Of a stretch of 64,000 bases of DNA, positions 12,800 to 25,525 are shown one piece after another (the first letter of the stretch is position 1; each line of letters begins with the position of its first letter). Position numbers and translations under genes: made by a program. This DNA is from Cryptomeria japonica (taxonomy: Eukaryota > Streptophyta > Pinopsida > Cupressales > Cupressaceae): contig NC_081410.1 in assembly GCF_030272615.1 (NCBI RefSeq), positions 145,758,349 through 145,822,348 of the forward strand, in the 5' to 3' direction. Under the pieces are notes generated by a model that was given only the letters and a program-made list of their open reading frames with translations, had not been told where the DNA came from and ran no database searches.

Positions 12800-14030
12800 T
12801 AGGGCTTTCGTGGAATGCAACTCGTACATGGTTTTCGACGTCGGAGGTTTTTTTTAAAATCAGCATTAATTATAATCTAGTAGTTAAGTACTTTATTAGG
12901 CTTTAATTACGGTAATATAGTTAATTTTGGTTCTATCCTTTGACTTGAGGACACTAATATCGCTTGCGGATCACGTTTGGATGGAGAATATCAAACCATT
13001 GGCTTTTTGCTACCCGAAAAATAGTGATTTTTTTTCAACAAATAGATGAGAAAGAATACACCTAACTAGTGCATGTGGGGGCCACACTCTAACATGCCTA
13101 AAGTTCTACATTTCCAAAGATACGAGGAAATTTTTAGGACAAATCAATTTTAATAAATAAATAAATATTGGAATCACAATGGCATCACTCACTCATTTGT
13201 GCATGACATGACTCTTTATGGGCAAGTTAATGATAGGTATTGGACAAGGGGAGTTCCAAAGTTAGAAAGAAAGTTGTGGCTTTTGGATGCTACCTCACAT
13301 AAGCATGTCTTTTTTCTAGTGGTTTTTGCTCATTTCAAGTAGATTTTTTGTTATGTAATAGCATATCTAATATAAAACTTTTAGTTTTGATTGAGAGATG
13401 CATTCATATTTGTCCAAGGCACTATCTCAACCTCATCTTTTATGATGTTGGAGTGTTACATTTTATCGACTTGATCTCTAGTGGGCTCATTCAGAGCCAT
13501 TCAACTTCACCCACAAACAAAGGGCCCACAGTTAGGTCAATATGTATATGGACTTAATTTTCAAACATTTTCTTTTTTTTAGTTGGAGGGCTTGATATCA
13601 AACTCATATAATCGATTAGCTAATTATGAGAGAGTGGGCTTTAGGTTGAAACCTCCTTGGTTAAAAGTTAAGGAATAAAGGGTATCGACCCAAACTGTTT
13701 TTTTTCTCTTTGATCAAGGCCTAAGGATTAAGGAGTATCCATTTTATCAAATTTACCCAAGGCATGGCCTTGGCTTCATCCCTTTTGGTGTTGGGGTTTT
13801 GCACTCAACAACGCTTGAACCTTGCTGAGCTCATTTAGAACCATTCAACTTCACTAATAGACCAAGAGCCAGACAAACATTTTAATTTAAAATTTAACTT
13901 GGGTCTATATTTCCTTTTCAATTAGTTGTTATGAGCAACTAATGTGTGAATTATTTCAAATTACATACTAAACTGTATAAAAAGGTGTAGACATCTTGAA
14001 ATGACTTTGTATTTGCATCATGTCATCCTA
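12800..14030. other. Spacer with a diverged direct duplication
   Basis: No gene is seen. Two related stretches of about 120 bp occur near 13420-13560 and 13755-13900. Both run from CAAGGCA through a GTTGG phrase to an AGCTCATT/GGCTCATT and CCATTCAACTTCAC phrase, indicating an old tandem duplication about 340 bp apart. Confidence 0.45.
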
Positions 14031-14039
14031 GCATTTTTC

Positions 14040-14700
14040 TTCTAGCCTTTATTACTTAAATGATATTTAATTATTTAATTAAGTTAATATTTTCTCTATT
14101 AATTAAATAATTTTATTGTTTAATTAATTCATTATCCTTTTCTTTCTATTATTAGTGAAATATTTTTTTAATTATTTAATTAATTTATCATTTTTCTTCT
14201 AATATTAATCAAATAATTTTGAAATTATTTAATTAGATGACACTTCCTCTCGAAATTATATTTATTTAATTTTTCCACCTATTTTATCTTGTGCATCTGC
14301 TTCATCTTTTGGTCCTCTATAATTAAATAATTTTCAAAATTATTTAGTTAACTAACGCTTCCTCTCAAAATAAAATAAATTAAAATATTTATTTAATTTA
14401 TCCATCTCAAATAAATAAAATTTATATTTTATTTATTTTATTAAACTATGCACTTACTTCATCTTTTGGTCCTCTATAATTAAATATTTTTTAAAATTAT
14501 TTAATTAGTTAATTTTGTTAATTTATCTATGAAGTTGCTTCATCTTTTTGTCCACTATAATAAATTATATAAAATTATTTAATTAGCTAACACTTCCCTC
14601 ACAAATTTAAATAAATTCAAATATTTAATTAATTTTTCCACCTCAAATAAATAAATTTTATTTTATTTATTCCCTCTATGCATTTTACACCTCATCAATC
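14040..14700. repeat. AT-rich tandem repeat with hairpin-forming blocks
   Basis: Repeated phrases such as CTTCATCTTTTGGTCC and TATAATTAAAT recur near 14300, 14455 and 14545. They are separated by self-complementary ATTTAATT/AATTAAAT blocks like those in the LTRs of the Gypsy elements further right. This may be an eroded LTR of the same broad group, but I cannot define ends. Confidence 0.45.
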
Positions 14701-14784
14701 CATGTGCATTATGAGTCTCACCTTCTCTTAATTTTTCTCAACCATTGATCTTTCTAATTATTCCAAGTACCATTGAACTCTTTA

Positions 14785-14960
14785 CACACTTGGGGGCCTA
14801 GCTTGATTGGTGAGAGCTTCCAATGGTGAAGCACAAGGTCGCGAGGTCTAGTCTCCCCCCAACCCACATGGTACCAGAGGACACTACAGTTTACATGCTT
14901 GAAACGGCTTTTAGTACAACTTATTGTTTTTATGTTTTTATTAAATTTGTTGACCAAAGT
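14785..14960 (+). mobile_element. Likely tRNA-derived SINE
   Basis: GC-richer than its surroundings. It contains an A-box-like TAGCTTGATTGG (14799-14810) followed by TGAGAGC, and a degenerate B-box AGGTCTAGTCTCC (14844-14856) about 45 nt later: the arrangement of an RNA polymerase III tRNA-type promoter. The body runs into a T-rich end (TTATTGTTTTT). The folded tRNA is not complete, so a SINE head is more likely than a tRNA gene. Target-site duplications were not found. Confidence 0.45.
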
Positions 14961-17900
14961 AAAATATATATTAAGACTTTATTATTATTTTTTATATCAT
15001 CATGTCATTATATTATTATTTTTTTGTTTTATATTCGTTCTTATCCCTATCCTTGATAATTAAAAAATAAAAATAAAAAGATTTTATGAAGGGGCACTTT
15101 CAATCTTCTACAATTAATAATATTTGATTGAGATAATTACAAAGTTAATTGATTACCTGATGGAAATAGACATAATCGATTGATGAATGATTGAATGTTT
15201 TTAATAACGTCCATGAGGCCAAATAGCCTATGGGACCCACGTGTAGCTAGGAAAGTAAAGCATGCAAATTCCAAAACATTATGCTTATTGGACCTCATTT
15301 TCATTATGCGTCTTGGATCTTCTACTATGTATCTTGATCAGATAATCTACAACTCTTGTTATCCTTTCTTCTTTTTAGAAGAGGTTACTCAAGGTGTTTA
15401 CCTTTAGCATCTCAATATAGTTGATCCTAATATCCCTGTAAGTTGCACATTCCATGATGTAATGTCATTTTGTCTCTACCACTCCTTGCATGCGATATCT
15501 ACATCTTATATCTACCTACTCCTCTTTAGGTATCATCCATCTTTTGTTTCACATCTAAGTTGATGTGAGTTGGTTCGTATCCAAGCAATTAACATTTTTG
15601 CTTTCCATTTTATTTCTCACTTATGTAGTTCCTTTGTGTATGATCATGCGTGGGATTGAAATGTTTGATGTTATATTCCTTTTTTCTCCCAAGTTGTCAT
15701 GTCCACATGCTTTCTTTGAATTTCTCTTGTACATGCTTTTTTTATTTCTCTATTGTTATTTGGGTAGTCTCTTAAGCTAATATCCCACTTATTCATCCAT
15801 TTAATGTTTTAATTCATCCATGTGCTCTACCTTCCATCTTGTATCTCTTTTGTTGTTATTTGAGAGACCTTCATTCATTCATTTCTTCCTAGCTAACATT
15901 ATTGTCAAGAGCACATCTAGCACTTTTGAGTTCCTACACTATAGTAAAGTTATCAAGCATCCATTATCACTATCAAGAGCTAGCATCCATTATCAAGTAT
16001 CAAGATTTCATAGTAACATAAAGATATTAAAATTATGTAACAAAATCTAAGAGCAAATTTGCATCAAGCATTTCATGTAAGAAAGTCTAGAGTAATAATG
16101 GAGTCTTCTAAGGTCTTTGTAATGGTGTTGTCTTTTACCAGTTGTTTTTATGCATAGATCTTGGACTTCAGTTGTGTTTCTGTGGATTGTGAGTTTGGAT
16201 CTTGTATTGCATTGTTTCCATTATTTTGATTCACATTTTCACATCATTCAAAAAAAGCGTACCCTCTTATATTTCAATTTATTGAGATATGTTAGGTTAT
16301 CATTTAAGAACATTTGCACGAGTTCATCATAGCATAATAGAGAATCTTAATTATATTGTTAGCTTGCATCATTATCCTAGGCGTACTAGTATTTTGCATG
16401 CTTGTCTATCTTTGGTCTTTATTTATCATTATTAAATCAACTCATCTATCTATTTGGTCAAAGAAAAAATAATTCTTGGTATGAAAGCTCCTCAATGATA
16501 TTCTACTGTAATAATCACAATTTTATAACCTTCACTTTCACAAAAATATTACCCATAATATGAAACTCAATGTGAAATCATGTTTTATAAAAAAAAAAAG
16601 CGTTGTATGGGATGTTGGCAAGAGAATGGTGAGTTACCCAGATGCAAACCAAGGAAATGAATGGTATGAGCATACAATAGTCAAGCCTTAGTGAAATGAT
16701 GAAAGCACAAATAAAGACAAAAAATGTATTCAACGGGGTTGGAGGGAATTCACACATGATAATAGTAAAACTGATTAACATTTGAAAACCCTAGATTGAA
16801 TAAAGGTTGAAGCACTATTCATAACATTACAACCAAGGATATCTCCATTTCATTCTCAATAGATAAATAGAAAAGGATTCAAAGCTTCACAAAAGTGGCT
16901 AAAGATCCTCCCAATGGGCAAACTAATTACAAAAAAAATGACAAACTAAAAGGCTAACCTTTTCCTCAATAGACGTTTCTCTCCAATTACGTCCCCTGTA
17001 AAATAAAATTATTATTTCATCACCCCCAAATGAAATTATGTAAACATTGGATGCACTTGAAGTTAATTCATTAATTAGCAAAATCAAGAGTACTTCTAGT
17101 CAACTAGAGAAACATTGAAAATAGGGTGTCTCCTCCTAGGATTCATTAGTACATCTTAAGTTACTACTCGAGGGCTTCTTCCTTTTTGAATGTTCAAGGA
17201 TGTTAAATATATAGAGATAACCTTGGTTAATGTGCCTTGGTTATGGATTTTACCAACCTCTTCACCAAAAGGTGGTCTCTAGATTTTGATCCCATCATTT
17301 TTTGTATCTTTAAGCTCTTGACTTTGATCCTTTTATACAACTTACTAGAAGAATAATGGAATCACTCTATACATGCATCCTCAAATATCCCACAACATCT
17401 TGCTTAACTCAAGTTTGTTAGTTTGGCAATAATATATTGAAGATGAAATCCATCCTCCTTTCCATAGATCTTATGAGTCAAATGGTCACTTTTAGGAAAA
17501 TTTCAAATTAAATATCTCATAAAGTAATATCGGGGCATATTCTCCTAACACCGCTAAGAAGTAGCGAGCTCTAGCATTAGATCTCACTCACAATTGCCCA
17601 GATAGATTAAAAAAAAAATCAACATGCCTACTATTGAAATCCATATTGGGAACTAGATCTCTTACTACTCCAACATAACTTGCTTTCCCACCCATCTTGA
17701 TGCAATTATGACCAAGGGGTCTTACCAAAGCACCCAATCTGTAGCACACACACTCAACCTGCATTAGAAGAGAAATAGCTCATTCACGTAACAAATTTTT
17801 TTAAAAATCATTATTTACTTTGGTATATTATATCTGTTAAAGATTATAGAATTTAGCATTATCTTTACAACCTTTCTCCCTCAATCTCTCTATCAATCCT

Positions 17901-20794
17901 TTCTCTTTCACCTCTATTGCTTCTCTGGAAATATTCAACATTTTCCTTACAACACATTCTTGGGGAGACTCTCTGAGTCATCTCTTCTCAGACTTATAGC
18001 AAGCTATCTTCAAATGAGTTGGCATTCCACATTTATAATGTACAACAATAGTTGCTCGTATTATGATAGTCTTAAGACATGTAACACTCAAGCATTGACA
18101 CCTTTGATCTACTTTACAAACCATATAATTGTATTCAAGTTTTTTTATCACTTTGTGGCACTAGTTATCACCTTGTTAAGGTTTTATGTACAACCATGAA
18201 CTATAGTTGCCCACTTGACATCAATATCTTATCTTATCAAGCTTTTAATCCTTATTGGGACTCAACCTTTATTTTTATTTTCACTCTTGTTAGGCACCAA
18301 GGTTGATGGTGTCTCCGTACACCCTAGCTGGGCTTTGTTTTTTCCTTAAACTATTGGCTTTCCCACTTTGTCAAGGTTTCAAGCTTTGCTTGGAAATAAC
18401 ATGTTTGACCCTTTGCCCTACATCAAATTTTCAAGCGTTGCTTGTCAAGTCATCTTCAATCCTTGTTCTTATCGAGGATAAGCACCTTGCCAAAAACTCT
18501 ATGTATACCCATGCTTGTTAGGGTGTTGGGGTTCATAAGGAACCCACATCTTTTCCTTTGTCGACCCTTAAAGTGGTGCTTAAAACTAACACCTCACACC
18601 CTTCATCACTTCATTAATTTTTTGATCTCCGATATGCATCGATGCTCCAAATCTCTATCAAGGGTTTTAGTGAGATCAAGAATTGTTGAGGGTTCTTGGT
18701 GTTCTTGAAACCATTTCCACCTCTGACCTAAACACTTAAAACCATATACAACACCTTTTAACTCTTCAAACTTTAAGTCTTTGTCAATGATTTGAAAAGA
18801 ACTTGGAACTTATCAGTGCTTGGAGAGTTGTCAAGAACTATGGAATGAACATGAACTTGTCAAGGGTTCTTAGGGTTTTGGGAACCCCCATAACCTTTGA
18901 GTAGTTCCTAAGTAGGTTGAAACCACAATTTGGAATAAATTGGGCAAATCAACTCCTTTGTTGTCAAATTAAAAAGTAGGGACCCATTAGACTCCTCTAT
19001 AGGATGATGCTCTCAAATAGCAAAAATTTCATCCTAAAATTTCTCTTGAAGCAATCACAAAAGCTAACATGAAAAGAGACAAACCTAAGATATAAATACA
19101 GTTGATGTTGGATCATCTATGAGCCTAGATGCTTCTTCAACACATCCTCAACTATATGCCAATAAGGAATAAGGTGTTGTTAGGTTTGATCCAAAAGGAT
19201 ACAAAGACAAGTTGGTCGCCATCATAACAAGAAATTGAGAAAATCAAGGTTAATTATGGCATGACAATAAGTAGAGGGAGAAGTATAGAAGAGGAGGTCA
19301 CCCTAGAAGAAATAAAACTTGGATCCTAATCCACTCTCAATTTTGACAAATAAAATTCAAAAGAGGGGTAATTTCCCCTCACAAATGCATTGAAAATCCT
19401 TTCATGGAATGTTTGTGTAAGGAAGTTAAGGTCACGAAACAACTTCCTACACTAATATTGAAAAGTGAGTAATACAAAAAAAAATTCAGATCTTTACAAT
19501 AGTTCAATGGAAATTAAAAAAAAACAATAGAATAGCATTCATACCATAACACGGTGATTTAGTGGGGAAAACCCTTTCGAGAGGTAAACACTAGACTCCA
19601 AAAGTCGCCCAATATATTATTGATAAATCAATAATATATTACAATATACTTGCAGAGCAAGTTTCTCATAAGAGTATCATCAACCAGAGAATTGGAGGTA
19701 AATCAATAGCTAAAATATTCTTACACACAACCCCCATCTTACGCACCTCGTATATAGGAAATACGATACATGAGACCATCAAACAATATTACAAAATCAT
19801 GGGCTAAAACCACCCAATAAAGTGGCACCAATATTATCTCCAATACAAGACATCCTATGATGTGTCAAAACACACATCAACACATGTACCTCCATTTTAC
19901 AACTCATTCATGTGTTCAACATGTTTTTACATTTCCCATTTTGGGAGACCCAACATCTAGAGGTCATAACTTTTGAACCAGGTGTCCAATTAACAAACCA
20001 TTTGAAGTTTTGGAAAGATCGTGAAGCACTCTATCAAGATGAAATATACTACATATCTTAAAATCACTTTTGGGATCAACTAGTGCCTCTAAGGTCTTTA
20101 AAATCAACTTTGAAGCTTTCGTACGACACCATTAAAAATGAAAAAAATTAATATCTTTAAAACCAAACATGGTCTTGCCACAAAAACTTAACAACATTCT
20201 AATTTAGCCAATCTGAATAATTGGGAAGAATTTTCAGTCCAATCCACGATCAAATAAAAATTTACTAAAAATAGTAACCTTATGTATATGCAAGGTTGAG
20301 TTACCATTTTCCTAACAATTAGGGGCTTCAACACCCTTGATAAGAGTTGTTTAGTCAAATGTTAACTTGACCTTCCTAGGCCTATTTTCATTCTTCTCCA
20401 AGAGCCCAAATTGAATTTGGAAGAGGTTGGCAAGCTCATAGAAATTTGTTTCAAATGGAAGGAAATGTTTTTTCAAAGGTTTTGATGCCTCCTCTTGGGT
20501 ATTAGGATAGGTGACATGAATATTGCATTCTTATATCATTCATGTGTCTCAGCATTCCTTAGAAAGCATTCTAGGGAACATGAGAAGAAAAATATTTAAT
20601 ATTTGTATCTCATAACAAATTGTAATTGCATCTTAGAGAGTTGAAAATTTCTCAGTGATGGTTACAAGTCCGAATGGGATGAGATACCTTGATGTAGGAG
20701 CATCTCGGGTGATTAAATGATCAACGCAAAAAAAAATGTCTTTAATTTTGGTTTGGTTTACAGTTTTGGTTGGCATCTCCCTATTCAGCCAGTT
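14961..20794. other. AT-rich spacer, no gene recognised
   Basis: Nearly 6 kb without a supportable gene; open stretches are under 90 codons and unlike any family I know. A perfect palindrome of two 14-bp arms with a 2-bp centre lies at 19611-19640, in a stretch (19480-20330) whose phrasing (GTGGGGAAAACCCT, gene-less, AT-rich) resembles eroded LTR sequence. Confidence 0.5.
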
Positions 20795-20799
20795 GTGAT

Positions 20800-22203
20800 T
20801 GATGATATGATGAATCAATAATGATATGGTCAACTACTGAGAGGGGTGGGGTGAATCGGTAGATAGAAGACAAACTAAAATTTCACCAAACTCAAACCCA
20901 AGTCATAAATCAATCACTGAACTAACCAGTTTAAATACTAAACTATAAACTGCAACTGCACTGTCAAGTTTATCGGTTGACTAGAATACCAATATAACAG
21001 TGTAACAGATCTTAAACTCATATACTATTTAACCAAAACATCAAAGCACTTTACTAACATTAGTAACAGCACATTTCATATCACTTCTGGTCATCTAAAC
21101 ACATCTAAGTGGCTTTACCATTTAAACAGATTAACCATATCAATACATAACCACAAAATCATTCACCAGTTAACACAATGATTTTTGAAGTGGAAACCCA
21201 AATGGGAAAAAACCATGGTGGGGATGAATACCTACAAGTATTCTGAACTCTTCTGAAGTTCACCTTGTTAGGAGCCGAGCCTTGTTAGAAGCTTTACAAA
21301 AATGTCATGTTAGGAACAAATCTAGTTAAGGGATTGACTACAATACCCTATTAAAGGCAATACCCTGTTAGGAGTAACCTTGATAGAGGATTTCAAATCC
21401 AAGCTAATGGATCACCTAGTTAGAGGATTTAGAAAACACCAAGCCTGTTAAAGCTTACCCAGTTAAGGGATTTAACTATTGTAATTGTTAGAGAACAACA
21501 AGGTATTTGCTGATCTGGTAATAGCACTACTTTGCTTGATCTGATCCTTTTCATGCTCCTATATGCCTTCACACGTTCTACAGATACTCCTTTTGGTTTG
21601 GCACTCAATCACACTGACACACTTAACCAAAATTGCCAACACTATTACAAAACAACTCATCGACCTTATAAGCAAAATAATAGGTCGGTAACACAACACA
21701 AAACCTAAGATTTCATAGAGATTACAAATAAATCAGTTCAAATATGACCATTAGATTACATAGTAATCATCTGCACATTATCCTAGACAACCTCGATCGC
21801 TCCTAGATCACCGCACATTGGATCTTGTAACTCATCACGCAGTTTCCACTTCATGAAATGTACTTGCTCATTCCCAAGATAGAATAGTTATCTCTACGCT
21901 CCAAAACCACTTTGAAACTCATCACGTGCATCATGCATACGTGGAATAATCATCTTCGATCACCATTTGATCATAGATCAACACAACCGATTCACCAAGC
22001 TCCATCGGTTAGGGTTCGGTATATCAACAAGTTAAGGTTACCAGTTGATCTCTCTGCTTCAATAGTAATACTAGTTTCCTTCACTGCTCAACTACCAGTT
22101 GCATTACTGCATCACTATCGGTTGCAATACAACTCCATTACCGGTTACAATTGACATCAATGACATTACATTTCATTAATGCAATCTTCATGCAATGCCA
22201 ACA
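20800..22203 (-). repeat. Copia 3' LTR (left copy)
   Basis: Ends TG...CA, preceded by target duplication GTGAT at 20795-20799. It matches 38030-39434 along its whole length with scattered substitutions and small indels. The polypurine tract lies at 22204-22217 (minus strand CCAAAGGGGGAGAT), directly inside the LTR. Confidence 0.93.
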
Positions 22204-22560
22204 ATCTCCCCCTTTGGCATTGATGACAATACAAATATCAATGCCCTTTGATTATGATGATTGAGAGTAATGCACATACACAGGTATAGGAACCTAGTTT
22301 ACATTTTTCCATGTACTCTCTTTCAACTGAGTCTCCTTGTCTTTAGCTGGTAACTGGCTACAATTCTTCTCTCTATCAATCATATAGTTCTTCTCCCCCT
22401 TTGACAACAATGCCAAAGTGAATACCAATATCAGCTGGTAAACCACTCCAAGCTTCACCAATCTGCAACTAGTTGCTCCCCCTGAGGAGTAACTACACTC
22501 TACACCAATCTTGCTTCAAGATCTTCAATAAGCTCTAGGACTGATGTCTTCCATATCAGC

Positions 22561-23851
22561 TTAATTGACCTCATGTAGGGGCACAACCCCTAGCTGACCT
22601 CTAAGATACTCAAAAGTAACCTTAGACAGAGGTTTAGTAAAGATATCCGCTAGTTTTTCCTTAGTAGATACATGTTCCAATAACACATCTTTACTCTGCA
22701 CTTTCTCTCTCAAGAAATGATATCTCAATTCTATATGCTTGGTTCTAGCATGCAACACCGGGTTCTTTGAAATGTTTATTGCATTGGCATTATCACATAA
22801 AATCCTTACCGGTTCTGAGATTTTCAACTTAAAACTTTCCAGAATGTGTTTCATCCAGATTGCCTGAGTGCAATTCATATATGCTGCAACATATTCAACT
22901 TCAGTTGTTGATTTGATATGAAACTTTGCTTCTTGCTGCTCCAAGATACTAGCCTTCCTCCGAGAAAGAAATCTCCTCCGATTGTACTCTTCCTGTCATC
23001 AACATTTCCTGCCTAGTCTACATCTGTATAGACTTTCAAATCAAAGTTACCTGCATATGGATACCATAATCCATAATCAATAGTACCTTTCAAATATTTG
23101 AATATCCTTCTAGTTGCTACCATGTGTGTTTCCTTCGGGTTCTTCTAAAATCTGGCAACTAATCCAACTGCATGAGCAATATCCGGTCTACTATGAACAA
23201 CATAATGTAGTTTCCCTATCATAGACCTGTACTCCTTTTCCTCCACAGATGCATAATCATCCTCCTTGGATAGTTTATAGCCTGTAACCATATAGCCTGT
23301 AACCATTGGTGTTCCAACTGGTTTACAGTCTCCCATTCCAAATGTCTTCAATACCTCTTTCACATATTTGGACTATGTGATAAAGATACCATTCTTCATA
23401 TGTTGAATTTGCAAACCTATAAAGAATTTTATCTCTCCTACCAGAGACATCTCAAATTCACTTTTCATCTCATTTGCAAAGTCATCACACATGTCATCAT
23501 TGCATCCAAAAATGATATCATCCACAAATACCTCACTAACCAGTATCTTATATCCTTCAGTCTTGAGATATATATTGTTGTCTTCACTAGTTCTCTAAAA
23601 ACCTATCTTCACCAGTGAGAATGTAGTCTTTCATACCATTCCCTAGCTGCTTGCTTCAAACCGTATAGTGCCTTGTGTAGTTTGCACACCATATCTTTTG
23701 CATTAGTCAAAGCATAACCATTTGGCTATTCAGTGTAGACTTCCTCTTCCACTATACCATTTAGAAATGATGACTTCATATCCATCTGATATACTTTGAA
23801 TCCTCTATATGTTGTAAATGCAAGTAGAGTCTCGACACCTTCCAATCTAAC
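22561..23851 (-). pseudogene. Copia pol, RT C-terminal part and RNase H
   Basis: This minus-strand segment resumes the reverse transcriptase to the left of the nested Gypsy element. The catalytic FVDD motif lies near 23517-23528, followed by IIFGCNDDMCDD, the SKYVKEVLKTFGMGDCKPV segment and YRSMIGKLHYVVHSRPDIAHAV. RNase H follows with TTEVEYVAAYMNC, RILCDNANAI and the C-terminal LADIFTKPLSKVTFEYLRGQLGV. A short in-frame duplication (MVTGYMVTGY) sits at about 23285-23305. Stops and frameshifts separate the pieces (for example between 22944 and 23145), so it is not translatable. The end at 23851 is the insertion point of the younger element. Confidence 0.9.
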
Positions 23852-24668
23852 TGTATATGGTGAAAATGGATAACAATAATAACAATATTGAAAGGCTAAA
23901 TGAATTCAACCACCAAACCCTAGCCTAACAATCAACAAAGATCCACCATAACATATGAATATTACCTAAGACAATGCAAATCAAATGAAATCACAAAGAT
24001 TATACCATTACATGTCCAATAGGGTTTTGATCTCCATTCTTCCTATCTCCATTGATCTTGCTTGATATATTTGCTCTCAGATTTTATGTGCACAAGAGCT
24101 CAACAAAGAATGGAATGTGGTTGCAAGTAGGATCGTAGTATAGTCAAGTCCTTAAGATCAGTGATTAGGGTTTATAGAATGATTAGGATGAATGATTAGA
24201 ATGCATAGAACGATTAGGGTTTGATAATAAAGGAAGCATCTCCTTAAATAGAAGACACAATATGAAATGGAGGGATAAGATTGAGAGGTGTAAAAGGAGG
24301 TCGGCTATGATTAGAGGGTAGGTAAAAGAAATAATAAAATAATGAAAGGGGTAGGTAGTGTATGAATTAAGAGATGAATGACATGTGTCATGGGTAGAAA
24401 AGGTTAATGAATTAATTAAATAAATAAAGATTTATTTAATTAATAGAAGAAGTGGGATCAATTAAATAAATAAGATATTTATTTAATTTAGGAAAAGGAT
24501 AATTTAAATAAATAAATGTATTTATTTAAATGAGAAATAAGGCTAGAAGAGGATAAATGAATTAATTAAATAAATAAAGATTTATTTAATTAATAGAAGA
24601 ATTAAACTTAGATAATTAAATAAATAAAATATTTATTTAATTAGACATGACAATTTTAGGTGTCTACA
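23852..24668 (-). repeat. Gypsy element 1, 3' LTR
   Basis: Starts TGTATATGGTG and ends GGTGTCTACA (plus strand). In the minus orientation U3 is at the right; it carries five AT-rich palindromes (24411-24642). A TATA-like TATTTAAGG lies at about 24242-24250, which reads TATATAAGG in the second family copy. The polypurine tract AAAGAGGGGCAAAA (minus strand) adjoins at 24669-24682. Confidence 0.93.
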
Positions 24669-24904
24669 TTTTGCCCCTCTTTGAGACAATGCGGCTTGTC
24701 GCGTTGTTTCAAAGAAGATAAGATGAACTGATACAGAGTTGCCCCAGAATGGGAATGATATGCCCCCTCGAGAGATTGGATGAAAATGTCTGGAAAGATT
24801 GCAGACAATCTCTCGATAAGAAAGACAAGATAGAATGGATTGACCGGATAAAGTGACAAAGTCACGGGATAATGAAGACTGGCTTGGGAAATGAATGCGA
24901 GGGC

Positions 24905-24925
24905 TAGGGTAGGCTATAAGATAGA
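24905..24925 (+). promoter_or_regulatory. TATA-like box of antisense PMD gene (element 1)
   Basis: GGCTATAAGATAG places a TATAAG box at 24915-24920, 99 bases before the predicted start codon at 25014. The same box lies 99 bases before the start codon in the second element. A plant core promoter on this strand is inferred; no transcript evidence is available. Confidence 0.4.
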
Positions 24926-25219
24926 CCACGGGGGAAAATACATCCTCATTGTCATCTACACATCCATGAGAGAACATTGCAGAGCGAAAATAGAGCAGGA
25001 GCAGTCAGCAGCGATGGCTTTCGTGCATAGATTCGACCGTGTTCGTCAATTTCAGAGGCCAGCAGAGGCAGGAGAGCCGGTGAGTACCACCAAACCTCCT
25101 CGTACTTTGATGCATTTATTGTTGTCATTAATGCATGCTAGGTAATGTAATAAATGCACATTTATGTCATGTAAGCGCGTTTGCGTTTGAAAAGTATGAA
25201 TTTGCATCTTCTAGGTCAA

Positions 25220-25253
25220 ATCGACAGTTCTGTGATGAACATACGCTGTCGAT
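25220..25253. repeat. 8-bp-stem hairpin preceding the repeat array (element 1)
   Basis: ATCGACAG (25220-25227) and CTGTCGAT (25246-25253) are perfectly complementary, with an 18-nt loop containing TCTGTGATGAACAT, close to the loop of the array units that follow. It looks like an extended leading member of the same hairpin family. Confidence 0.7.
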
Positions 25254-25315
25254 TGGATAAGCTACTGAGAGGATACACTCAAGCAGGTCCTCTAGGAAGA
25301 CTAGGATAGATCAAG

Positions 25316-25525
25316 GCACTTTGTGATGAACAGTGAGTACCAAGATAGAGTACTTTGTGATGAACAGGGAGTACTAAAATATGAGCAGCACTTTGTGATG
25401 AACAGGGAGTGCAAATGTGAGTAACACTTTGTGATGAACAGGGAGTGTCACACATGTAGTACTTTGTGATGAACAGTGAGTACCACTAGGATAAATAGCA
25501 ACACTTTGTGATGAACAGTGAGTGT
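25316..25525. repeat. Array of 6 covarying 25-nt hairpin units (element 1)
   Basis: Units start at 25316, 25350, 25388, 25424, 25459 and 25501. Each is exactly 5+15+5 nt: a 5-bp stem around TTGTGATGAACAGKG. Stem pairs are GCACT/AGTAC (one mismatch), GTACT/AGTAC, GCACT/AGTGC, ACACT/AGTGT, GTACT/AGTAC and ACACT/AGTGT. The outer two stem positions change on both sides together, so pairing is kept. Linkers between units are 9-17 nt and less conserved. The array lies wholly inside the predicted intron of the antisense PMD gene; in the sense direction it is in the 3' untranslated region after pol. Confidence 0.85.

Noticed and set aside
14785-14880. Possible intact tRNA gene
   Set aside because: A-box and B-box are recognisable but the arms do not close into a full cloverleaf and the B-box is degenerate; a SINE head fits better.
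25316-25525. Regular short repeats with spacers resembling a CRISPR array
   Set aside because: The setting is a plant retrotransposon, the spacers are 9-17 nt and related to each other, there are no cas genes, and the repeat flanks covary.
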